Assembly (NCBI GenBank): GCA_017999075.1
Contig: JAGOBX010000067.1
Span: 1-11,394, forward strand
Direction of reading: 5' to 3'
From: JAGOBX01 sp017999075 [NCBI: Candidatus Babelota bacterium]
GTDB taxonomy: Bacteria > JAGOBX01
Length of the DNA stretch: 11,394 nucleotides
How positions within the stretch are numbered: position 1 is the stretch's first letter; every line of letters starts with the position of its first letter. This document shows positions 5,570 to 11,394 of this stretch, piece by piece. Position numbers and translations under genes: made by a program. The notes beneath the pieces are model-generated. The model was not told the DNA's origin. It worked only from the letters and a program-made list of their open reading frames with translations, and did no database searches.

Positions 5570-7882
5570 GAATTAAATAAAATTATTGAACAACTCGGAA
5601 TAAATGATTCCGGTGAAAAAACGCTTATAGAAAAAAAATATCATGAACACCCAGAATCACAACTTTCATATTTTGAAGAAATAATTTCTATTCACCGCAA
5701 TACGTATAATTATTATGTTACAGATGATCTTGAATCAGTTTATGAATACTGGCCTGAACCATCGCCCGAATGTGAATGCCAGATATGTTCCGAACTTATT
5801 GCCGGGAAAAAAGAAATTCTTCGACAGATAAAACATAATCTTTATGAAAAAAAAAGAATAGAGTTCAATAAGAAAATAGGGATTTTTCTTAATAAACTCA
5901 ATTATCTTAATTTAACAGATGCTGATCTTAATGAAAAAATAGAATCAAAACTGCGCCGTGAATTAAGACGTATATTACGCGGGTCATATGATCTGTCGCA
6001 ACTGCAGAATAAAACCAAATCAGCATTTAAATATTGGGGAGATGAATGTTCTGATTTTATAGAATTCTATCAGAAAGTAAGAAATAATATTTTAATAAAG
6101 CGTCTTGTTGTTCTTAATGAAAATAATAAAAGACAAATAGACGAAGATTATGCGGAATTATCGAAAAAAGCTGATAAAAATCCATTTATGCCTGTAGATA
6201 AAGTCATAACTTCGTTTCATAGGAAATACAAAAATATAGCTGTAGTTAATCAATCTAAAAAAAATAAAACAACGAATGAAATAAAAGAACGGGAAATAAG
6301 CAAACTTATAAATCAATCTATAAATATTCATACTTATCATGATTTTTTTGTACTTGCCCGGAGAATGAAGCGAAGAATTACTTTTTTTATGGGGGAAACT
6401 TGCAGCGGAAAAACTTATCTTGCGCATAATATACTGGCAAAGGCTAAAACAGGCATATATCTTGCACCTTTGCGCCTGCTTGCTCTTGAAGGACAAGAGG
6501 AACAGAGAAAACGTGGAGTTATATGTTCATTTTTGACAGGTGAAGAACAAGATTTTGTTGAAGGCGCCACGCATCTTTCTTCTACCATAGAAATGATAAA
6601 TTTAAACAATGAAGTTGATGTTGCAGTAATAGATGAAATTCAAATGATAGGTGATGCACAGCGGGGCTGGGCATGGTCTCAGGCTTTACTCGGAGTTCCT
6701 GCAAAACATATAATTTTAACGGGAAGTCCGAATGCTTTGTCTCTTGTGAAAAAAATAGCAGATCTTCTCGGAGAACCTTTAAAAGTTGTTGAATTAAAGA
6801 GACTGACCGAATTAAAAGTTGAAAAGGCTCCTGTAGAATATTATGAACTTCAGAAAAAAGACTGTATAGTGGCGTTTTCAAGAAGAGAAGTTCTTCAGAT
6901 AAAATATGATATAGAAAAAAGAGGTTTTAAAGTTTCAGTAATATACGGAGGGTTGCCTCCAGAAGTAAGACGTGAAGAATCACGCAGGTTCAATTCTGAA
7001 GAAACAGATATTCTTGTTGCCACAGATGCTATTGCTATGGGATTAAACCTGCCTATACGCAGAGTAATATTTTTTACGACAGTTAAAGTTTTCAACAGGA
7101 AAATTTATCCTTTAACAATATCGGAAATACGTCAAATAGGAGGCAGAGCCGGCAGATATGGCAGAGAAGAAGTCGGTTATGTCACGGCATTTAATTCTAA
7201 AGATTTGCTTTCAATAAAAAATGCTTTTTCTTCGAAAATTCCGTTGGTGGAATCCGGCAACATAATCCCCACTTTTGAGCATATAAGAATTATATCTGAA
7301 ATTACCGGAGAAAAAGAAATAGGGGTTATTTTGAAACATTTTCAGAAATATGTCATAATAGAAAGTGATATGTTTTGTTTATCGGATTTAAATGAGATTT
7401 TGTATAAAACTCAGTATTTGAAAAAAATCAAAAATCTTGAAATAGCTTTTCCTTTATCTGTTGCTCCTGTTGATATAAAAGACAAGATAGGTATGGAGTT
7501 TTATAAGAATTATGTTGACATGATAAGGGAAAATCTTGTTATTCCTTATCCTAAAATGGAAGATTTAGGTAAAAAAAATTATAAAGAAATCGGTAATTTG
7601 AAAGAATTAGAAAGTTTTATTAAAGTATGCAATATGTATAATTGGCTTCATTTCAGATTTCCGGACAATTGCCGTGATATTGAAAATTGTTCTATTGAAA
7701 AGGCAAAAGCGGTTGATATAGTTATTGAAACTCTTAACTCTGAACAATTAATAAAAAAATGCAGTAATTGCGGTAGGCCGCTGCCGCTTGACTTTCCATT
7801 TACTATATGTAATGGATGTTACAACCGGAGATATACGAAAAAATTTTATGGAAACAAATTTTTTCGAGGCCGTAGAAAATAA
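5567..7882 (+). CDS. Suv3-like superfamily 2 RNA helicase with N-terminal extension and C-terminal zinc motif
   Basis: The 771-residue ATP-dependent helicase resembles Suv3/SUPV3L1, the RNA helicase of the mitochondrial degradosome, which also has bacterial relatives. Motif I is GETCSGKT (276-283). Motif II is DEIQ (356-359), followed by the Suv3-typical QRGWAWSQALLG (365-376). Motif III is TGSP (385-388). Motif V is ATDAIAMGLNLP (485-496) and motif VI QIGGRAGRYG (523-532). The SVAPVDIKDK stretch (631-640) and following helices match the Suv3 C-terminal region. Residues 1-250 are an uncharacterised, charged, helical extension with a C-x-C-x2-C cluster at 69-74. The end has a C-x2-C-x12-C-x2-C zinc-ribbon-like motif (732-751) and a basic tail, both likely to contact RNA. 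It is last in the operon and ends in the terminator hairpin. Unwinding of structured RNA for turnover is the expected role by family. Confidence 0.9.
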   Translation: MELNKIIEQLGINDSGEKTLIEKKYHEHPESQLSYFEEIISIHRNTYNYYVTDDLESVYEYWPEPSPECECQICSELIAGKKEILRQIKHNLYEKKRIEFNKKIGIFLNKLNYLNLTDADLNEKIESKLRRELRRILRGSYDLSQLQNKTKSAFKYWGDECSDFIEFYQKVRNNILIKRLVVLNENNKRQIDEDYAELSKKADKNPFMPVDKVITSFHRKYKNIAVVNQSKKNKTTNEIKEREISKLINQSINIHTYHDFFVLARRMKRRITFFMGETCSGKTYLAHNILAKAKTGIYLAPLRLLALEGQEEQRKRGVICSFLTGEEQDFVEGATHLSSTIEMINLNNEVDVAVIDEIQMIGDAQRGWAWSQALLGVPAKHIILTGSPNALSLVKKIADLLGEPLKVVELKRLTELKVEKAPVEYYELQKKDCIVAFSRREVLQIKYDIEKRGFKVSVIYGGLPPEVRREESRRFNSEETDILVATDAIAMGLNLPIRRVIFFTTVKVFNRKIYPLTISEIRQIGGRAGRYGREEVGYVTAFNSKDLLSIKNAFSSKIPLVESGNIIPTFEHIRIISEITGEKEIGVILKHFQKYVIIESDMFCLSDLNEILYKTQYLKKIKNLEIAFPLSVAPVDIKDKIGMEFYKNYVDMIRENLVIPYPKMEDLGKKNYKEIGNLKELESFIKVCNMYNWLHFRFPDNCRDIENCSIEKAKAVDIVIETLNSEQLIKKCSNCGRPLPLDFPFTICNGCYNRRYTKKFYGNKFFRGRRK

Positions 7883-7920
7883 CCCTAAAAAAAATTATTT
7901 TTTTTAGGGTTATTTTTTTT
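7880..7920 (+). terminator. Strong intrinsic terminator, overlapping the helicase stop codon
   Basis: A perfect 15-bp inverted repeat (7880-7894 with 7898-7912; arms TAACCCT plus A8, and T8 plus AGGGTTA) encloses a 3-base loop TTA. The run T8 at 7913-7920 follows directly. The left arm begins with the TAA stop codon. It lies between convergent genes (helicase on plus, tusA-like on minus). The minus direction has only a short T-run after the stem, so it should terminate mainly the plus-strand operon and perhaps the opposite one weakly. Confidence 0.9.
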
Positions 7921-7931
7921 ATAAATTATTA

Positions 7932-8153
7932 TTATAATTGAATTTGAGCTTTCCAGACATTTCCATCTTTTGAACATGAAACGAGTATTTTTCCCATTCT
8001 GGAACACCACGATTGAATATCGCTATTGAAAGTTGAACAGTCTGCTTCAACATTAATAACGTCTCCGGCTGCCATTTTCATTGAAGCAATCTGTAATTTC
8101 AATACAGGCTGCGGGCAGGCCAGACCTTTAAAATCTAAATTATGAACTGCCAT
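7932..8153 (-). CDS. TusA-family sulfur carrier protein
   Basis: The small (73-residue) TusA/SirA/YedF-type protein passes persulfide sulfur to tRNA thiolation or other sulfur-transfer routes. The family signature LDFKGLACPQPVLKL (6-20) contains the reactive Cys13 of the CPxP motif. SDIQSWCSRMGKILV (44-58) places Cys50 where E. coli TusA has its second conserved Cys. Cys39 and Cys60 are extra. I start it at ATG 8153-8151: a perfect AGGAGG (8165-8160) sits 6 bases upstream, and the in-frame ATG at 8168 would translate that site as Met-Arg-Arg. It follows the aminotransferase with an 18-base gap and is probably co-transcribed with it. No other sulfur-relay gene is in the window, so the acceptor is unknown; a general name is safer than tusA itself. 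Confidence 0.88.
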   Translation of the reverse strand: MAVHNLDFKGLACPQPVLKLQIASMKMAAGDVINVEADCSTFNSDIQSWCSRMGKILVSCSKDGNVWKAQIQL

Positions 8154-8159
8154 AATAAA

Positions 8160-8165
8160 CCTCCT
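8160..8165 (-). promoter_or_regulatory. Shine-Dalgarno site that fixes the TusA-like start
   Basis: The reverse strand reads AGGAGG here, the full anti-16S complement, with a 6-base spacer TTTATT before the ATG at 8153. The site overlaps the codons after the alternative ATG at 8168, which rules that ATG out as the main start. Confidence 0.85.
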
Positions 8166-8171
8166 CATCCA

Positions 8172-9293
8172 TTATTTAAATATGCTTACTGCGGTTTTAA
8201 TAATGTGATTAAAATCGCTTTCAGATAATTTTGTATAAAAAGGCAATGTTATTATAGAACTTCCGAATTTTTCAGCATTCGGGAAATCGCCTTTTTTATA
8301 ACCATATAATTTTATATATATCGACATTAAATGTATAGGATTAAAATTTACAGCTACCGGTACGCTGTTATTCTGAAACTGTTCGATATAGTAATCTCTT
8401 TTTTCAGATTCGTTAACAATTATTACAAACAAATGATGCGCAGAAACTGAGTTTTCCGGCATTTCAGGAAAAGAAATTTTTTTTATATTTTTTAATGAAG
8501 TAATATATTTTTTATATAATTCCTGCCTTTTAATTAAAATATTTTCAATACGGTCAAGCTGATTTATAAGCAAAGACGAATGAATATTATCCAGATTGTA
8601 TTTCCAGCCTATTTCTGAGACGTCATAATGATTGTATTTATCGGTATATCTGTCAATAGCAGACTTTGACATTCCGTGTAATCTTAAAATTTTTAATTTA
8701 TCGGCAATTTTTTCGTCTTTAACAGCAATTGCTCCGCCTTCTCCGCACGATAAATTTTTTGTTGCGTAAAAACTATAACACGCTGCATCGCAGTATTCTG
8801 AAGAATTATAGTTATTTCTTTTTGATTCAAGGGAATGGGCGCAATCGCTTATAATTTTAAGATTGTTTTTTTTAGCTATTTTATAAATTTTTTCCATATC
8901 GCATAAAACGCCATATAAATGAACAGGTATTATAGCTTTTGTTTTTTTTGTGATTTTTGTTTCGATTGCTTTCGGATCAATATTTCCTGTTTCCGGTTCA
9001 ATATCTACGAAAACAGGTTTTGCTCCAGTATGAAGTATTGCATTGGCGGTTGCAACAAAACTCATCGGAGTAGTTATGACTTCATCGCCTTCTCCAATAC
9101 CAAAAGCAAGCAGAGCAATATGTAAAGCAGCAGTGCAGCTTGAAACTGCAACAACATGAGGAATTTTTAAATATGATGCTAATTTTTTTTCAAATAATGA
9201 TGTGACTTTTCCAGTTGTTAAAAAAGGGCTGCGTAAAACTTTCACAGCTTCTTCAATATCAGTTTCATCAATGTTATGAATATAAAATTCCAT
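8172..9293 (-). CDS. DegT/DnrJ/EryC1/StrS-family sugar aminotransferase
   Basis: PLP-dependent enzyme that aminates a keto group of a nucleotide-linked sugar, usually from glutamate, in the cytoplasm. The fold markers are present: TTGKVTSLFEKKLASYL (26-42), SSCTAALHIAL (51-61), PMSFVATANAI (76-86), VHLYG (124-128), the PLP-ring Asp in DCAH (150-153), and the PLP lysine Lys179 in SFYATKNLSCGEGG (174-187). The C-terminal FNPIHLMSIY (317-326) and the LPFY segment (350-353) are also typical. The 373-residue length is normal. The substrate cannot be told from sequence: candidates are GDP-4-keto-6-deoxymannose (a Gmd product is made nearby, giving perosamine), a UDP- or dTDP-4-keto sugar, or a 3-keto sugar. 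The ribosome-binding site AAAGGT is 10 bases upstream. The TusA-like gene follows directly. Confidence 0.92.
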   Translation of the reverse strand: MEFYIHNIDETDIEEAVKVLRSPFLTTGKVTSLFEKKLASYLKIPHVVAVSSCTAALHIALLAFGIGEGDEVITTPMSFVATANAILHTGAKPVFVDIEPETGNIDPKAIETKITKKTKAIIPVHLYGVLCDMEKIYKIAKKNNLKIISDCAHSLESKRNNYNSSEYCDAACYSFYATKNLSCGEGGAIAVKDEKIADKLKILRLHGMSKSAIDRYTDKYNHYDVSEIGWKYNLDNIHSSLLINQLDRIENILIKRQELYKKYITSLKNIKKISFPEMPENSVSAHHLFVIIVNESEKRDYYIEQFQNNSVPVAVNFNPIHLMSIYIKLYGYKKGDFPNAEKFGSSIITLPFYTKLSESDFNHIIKTAVSIFK

Positions 9294-9487
9294 TTAGAAA
9301 ATACCTTTTACTAAAAAAATAAGTTACTATTTTTTGATTAATGCAGTTTTCTTGAATTTGTAAAAAAAATAATGGAAAACTGAATAAAATTCAAAATATA
9401 TAAATTATATTACAAAAAATAAAAAATAAAAGAATTTTTATAGAAAAATACAAAATCTATCAGTAAAATAAAAATCAAATAAAAACA

Positions 9488-9541
9488 ATGATTGAGAAAA
9501 TTGCAATATTAACCAATGTTAACGAGGAATTAGAAGGCTGA
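9488..9541 (+). pseudogene. Possible 17-residue gene remnant
   Basis: An ATG-initiated frame reads MIEKIAILTNVNEELEG and stops at TGA. The pattern of a short charged start, then a hydrophobic strand KIAILTNV, resembles the first beta-strand of many Rossmann-like enzymes. After the TGA the frame goes on only for IENWNS before another stop. There is no Shine-Dalgarno site. It may be the stump of a decayed gene or simple chance. Confidence 0.2.
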
Positions 9542-9571
9542 ATAGAAAATTGGAATTCTTAAAAAAGTTTA

Positions 9572-9600
9572 TTGCATTTTTCATATTTTAATAGTATAAA
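9572..9600 (+). promoter_or_regulatory. Probable promoter of the nucleotidylyltransferase-cupin pair
   Basis: TATAAA (9595-9600) is a good -10 box. TTGCAT (9572-9577) lies exactly 17 bases upstream but matches only the TTG of the -35 consensus. A start near 9607 would leave a 30-base leader with GAGGT (9626-9630) 6 bases before the ATG, similar to the layout of the gmd promoter. Confidence 0.45.
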
Positions 9601-9636
9601 TAATACCATAATATAATTAAAAACCGAGGTATAATT

Positions 9637-10407
9637 ATGAATGAAATAAAAGGCGTAATATTAGCTGGTGGATTAGGATCAAGGTTAGCACCATTGACCA
9701 ATATCACCAATAAACATTTATTACCTGTTTATAATAGGCCTATGATATATTATCCATTGCTGACCTTAGTAGAAGCTGGAATAAAAGATATAATGATTGT
9801 TACTGGAGGGAATAATGCTGGAGATTTTTTGAGGCTTTTAGGAAATGGGAGTGAATTCGGGCTTGAAGATTTGAATTATACTTATCAAAAAGGCGAAGGC
9901 GGAATTGCAGATGCATTAAAGCTTGTAAAGCATTTTGTTGGGTCAAGTAAATTTTGCGTTATACTTGGAGATAATATTATTGAAAAAAATATTAAGAAAT
10001 TGGTTGAAAATTTTAAAAAACAGGAAAAAGGCGCTAAAATATTATTGAAAAAAGTTCCTGATCCGCAACGATTCGGAGTTGCGACTTTGAAGAAAGACAG
10101 AGTAATTAAAATTACAGAAAAACCCAAAAAACCTGATACTAATTTTGCTGTTACCGGAATATATTTTTATCATTCGGACGTGTTTGAAATTATTAAAGAT
10201 TTGAAACCGTCAAAAAGAAATGAACTTGAAATAACAGATGTGAATAATCATTATATCGGAAATAACAGTATGACTTTTGATTTTCTTGACGGTTGGTGGA
10301 CAGATGCAGGAACATTCGAATCATTGTTCCGTGCAAATTATCTTGTGGCAAAAAAATTTGGATTATCTGCTTCAAAACTTATGAATATGAAAATAAAAGA
10401 GGATTAA
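9637..10407 (+). CDS. Short RmlA-like sugar-1-phosphate nucleotidylyltransferase
   Basis: Makes an activated sugar from a nucleoside triphosphate and a sugar 1-phosphate; by similarity probably dTDP-glucose from dTTP and glucose 1-phosphate. The signature is GGLGSRLAPLT (11-21) with Lys26, followed by PVYNRPMIYYP (30-40), GEGGIADAL (86-94), the metal-binding GDN (111-113), EKP (161-163), GIYFY (174-178), ELEITDVN (196-203) and WTDAGT (221-226). At 256 residues it lacks the last ~35 residues of classical RmlA, the part used for tetramer contacts and allosteric control. Such short forms are widespread and often loosely named. Nucleotide and sugar specificity are therefore uncertain. It starts the pair with the RmlC-like cupin, 7 bases apart. 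Confidence 0.9.
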   Translation: MNEIKGVILAGGLGSRLAPLTNITNKHLLPVYNRPMIYYPLLTLVEAGIKDIMIVTGGNNAGDFLRLLGNGSEFGLEDLNYTYQKGEGGIADALKLVKHFVGSSKFCVILGDNIIEKNIKKLVENFKKQEKGAKILLKKVPDPQRFGVATLKKDRVIKITEKPKKPDTNFAVTGIYFYHSDVFEIIKDLKPSKRNELEITDVNNHYIGNNSMTFDFLDGWWTDAGTFESLFRANYLVAKKFGLSASKLMNMKIKED

Positions 10408-10414
10408 TATAACA

Positions 10415-10876
10415 ATGAAACTTATAAAAGATGTTGAATTAAAAAAACTGCATTATAATGTTGATGAGAGAGGAAGACTTATAGAAATTTTCAGAAATGA
10501 CGATCCTATGTTTCAGCAATTTGGTCAAGTTTATATTACTACGGCTTATCCTGGAGTAATTAAAGGATGGCATTATCATAAATTGCAGGATGATTATTTT
10601 TTTGTTATTAAGAGTATGGCCAAAATAGTTTTGTTTGACAGTAGGAATGATTCTGAGACTAAAGGTATAATAAATGAATTTTTTTTGGGAGAACATAATC
10701 TTGCTTTATTAAAAATTCCCAAATTTGTTGTTCACGGTTTTAAATGCATAGGAGAATCAGAATGTCTTATAATGAATTGTCCTACTATACCATATAATCC
10801 GAAACAACCTGATGAATACAGGATTCCTCTTGAAACTGAAGATATAAATTACAATTGGGAACGTAAAAATGGGTGA
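10415..10876 (+). CDS. Short RmlC-like cupin (dTDP-4-keto-sugar epimerase family)
   Basis: The fold is that of dTDP-4-dehydrorhamnose 3,5-epimerases: DERGRLIEIFR (17-27), GVIKGWHYHK (47-56), a PKFVVHGF turn (102-109, His107), and a C-terminal PDEYRIPLETEDINYNW (132-148). His53 in GWHYHK lies where RmlC has its catalytic-base His (RGLHYQ). At 153 residues it is about 30 shorter than typical RmlC, and the WHYHK form is not the classical RGLHYQ, so it may be a 3- or 5-epimerase, a 3,4-ketoisomerase-like enzyme or another sugar-nucleotide cupin. Translation is helped by AAGAGG at 10397-10402, 12 bases upstream, inside the end of the preceding gene. No RmlB or RmlD is present in the window. Its stop overlaps the start of a short ORF. 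Confidence 0.85.
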   Translation: MKLIKDVELKKLHYNVDERGRLIEIFRNDDPMFQQFGQVYITTAYPGVIKGWHYHKLQDDYFFVIKSMAKIVLFDSRNDSETKGIINEFFLGEHNLALLKIPKFVVHGFKCIGESECLIMNCPTIPYNPKQPDEYRIPLETEDINYNWERKNG

Positions 10877-10940
10877 AATTCAACCATTTAATCCTGATAT
10901 TATAAAAATGTCCTGGTTTAAATTAGTTTTTAATCATTAA
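10869..10940 (+). pseudogene. Coupled 23-residue ORF, probable stump of a lost downstream gene
   Basis: ATGGGTGAA begins 8 bases before the end of the cupin gene, overlapping its TGA in the way typical of coupled operon genes. The peptide starts MGEIQPFNPDIIKMSWFKL and stops at TAA after 23 residues. The last 18 bases overlap the end of the opposing methyltransferase gene. No Shine-Dalgarno site is obvious. I read it as the first codons of a former third gene of the sugar operon, cut at or near the junction with the inverted methyltransferase. A genuine micropeptide or a chance frame are alternatives. Confidence 0.3.
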
Positions 10941-11394
10941 ATATATTCTGTTAAAACCAATAGAAACTGTTTTATGTTTTAAAATTTTCAGGTTTGAAAT
11001 TTTTGCAAGAGATTCAATTCCAGCTTTTGTCAGATATAGTTTATGATCGTTATATTCTTCATTGCCTATTTTTATTAATGATAACAACCATATTATTATG
11101 TGGGCATGCGGAAGCGGCGTTGAAATTATTGCTATTCCGTTTGGAGATAAGCAATCAGATATAAGATTAAAATGTCCTTGTAAATCAGTAAGATGTTCAA
11201 TAACTGCGAGGGAAAGTACGCAATCATAAGTTTTTTCCGGTTTCCATTTGTTTATATCCGCTTCAATAAAATTCATTTTTTCATTTGATTTTAATTCTGG
11301 ATTTATAAATAAATCAATTCCTGTGCAACTTGAATCAGGATTTTTTTTTTTAATGGCCAGTAAAATATTTCTTGAATATCCGCATCCAAGTTCG
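10923..11394 (-). CDS. Class I SAM-dependent methyltransferase, N-terminus beyond the window
   Basis: The frame stays open from the stop at 10923 to the right edge (156 codons), so the internal ATG at 11276 is not the start. Upstream of it lies motif I, ELGCGYSRN, at 11393-11367: the SAM-binding glycine loop. Next come the acidic GIDLF (motif II region), EADINKW, DCVLSLAVIEHL (motif IV-type) and SPNGIAIISTP (motif V/VI region), the Methyltransf_11/23 pattern. Substrate is unknown. The setting among nucleotide-sugar genes fits methylation of a sugar, lipid or glycan end, but many such enzymes look alike. It is convergent with the cupin gene, and no terminator is visible between them. Confidence 0.85.
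   Translation of the reverse strand, partial: ELGCGYSRNILLAIKKKNPDSSCTGIDLFINPELKSNEKMNFIEADINKWKPEKTYDCVLSLAVIEHLTDLQGHFNLISDCLSPNGIAIISTPLPHAHIIIWLLSLIKIGNEEYNDHKLYLTKAGIESLAKISNLKILKHKTVSIGFNRIYLMIKN

Larger units (their letters stand above)
9294..9636. other. Divergent intergenic region with promoters and possible gene remnant
   Basis: This 343-base stretch separates divergent sugar genes. It contains the probable promoter of the nucleotidylyltransferase (9572-9600) and a TATAAT-like -10 on the minus strand at 9409-9404, without a convincing -35, which might serve the aminotransferase. It also holds a dyad TTAAC-CAAT-GTTAA (9509-9522) and an 18-codon open frame at 9488-9541. Most of the rest is A/T with no recognisable gene. 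Confidence 0.6.

Noticed and set aside
6158-7095. Several minus-strand open frames of 64-112 codons inside the helicase gene
   Set aside because: They lie antisense to conserved helicase motifs, have biased composition and lack start signals.
1463-7882. The cNMP, HTH and helicase operon as an anti-phage defence system
   Set aside because: Essential lspA and lgt sit in the middle, there is no nuclease or toxin-like domain, and the helicase is of the RNA-turnover Suv3 type.
8919-9125. Plus-strand 68-codon frame antisense to the aminotransferase
   Set aside because: Its Cys/Phe-rich composition is the usual shadow of an A/T-rich gene, and the aminotransferase motifs on the other strand are clear.

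Overview
The window is very AT-rich and gene-dense. Its genes follow ordinary bacterial signals: Shine-Dalgarno sites (AAGGA, GAGGT, AGGAGG) and sigma70-like promoters (TTGACA-17-TAAAAT before the tRNA, TTGTTA-17-TATAAT before gmd). LspA, Lgt, a lipobox protein and nucleotide-sugar enzymes point to a cell that makes lipoproteins and surface polysaccharide, most likely a diderm. DUF4254 is best known from Bacteroidetes, but the classical promoters and strong Shine-Dalgarno sites argue against that phylum. A low-GC anaerobe or symbiont of the Elusimicrobiota type would fit, but this is a guess from general features, not a demonstrated placement.

Layout. Positions 1-274 hold no gene but contain inverted repeats and the promoter of a tRNA-Arg(CCU) at 275-348. 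A second promoter at about 397-425 starts a tightly packed plus-strand operon (462-7882): gmd (GDP-mannose 4,6-dehydratase), a stand-alone cyclic-nucleotide-binding domain, a DUF4254-like protein, an unknown lipoprotein, lspA, lgt, an XRE-type HTH protein and a large Suv3-like RNA helicase. Four of the junctions from 1909 to 4893 are 4-base ATGA overlaps. The operon ends at a strong hairpin terminator that overlaps the helicase stop codon.

The minus strand of 7932-9293 carries a DegT-family sugar aminotransferase followed by a TusA-like sulfur carrier. Its start should be moved to 8153, because the upstream ATG-AGG-AGG is really the ribosome-binding site. A non-coding divergent region of 343 bases (9294-9636) follows. 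Next come a short RmlA-like sugar-1-phosphate nucleotidylyltransferase (9637-10407) and a short RmlC-like cupin (10415-10876). A 23-residue coupled ORF after them looks like the stump of a lost gene. It meets, tail to tail, a SAM methyltransferase on the minus strand whose N-terminus lies beyond the right edge.

Combined picture. Both flanks supply activated or modified sugars for surface glycans. The central operon handles lipoprotein maturation: a substrate lipoprotein is coupled to LspA and Lgt, the signal peptidase and the lipid transferase. The same transcript carries two regulatory-looking proteins (a cNMP-like sensor and an HTH protein) and an RNA helicase of the mitochondrial-degradosome type. 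The link between the envelope genes and the Suv3-like helicase, with its uncharacterised N-terminal region and C-terminal zinc-binding motif, is the most unusual aspect. No CRISPR array, insertion sequence or obvious defence system was seen.
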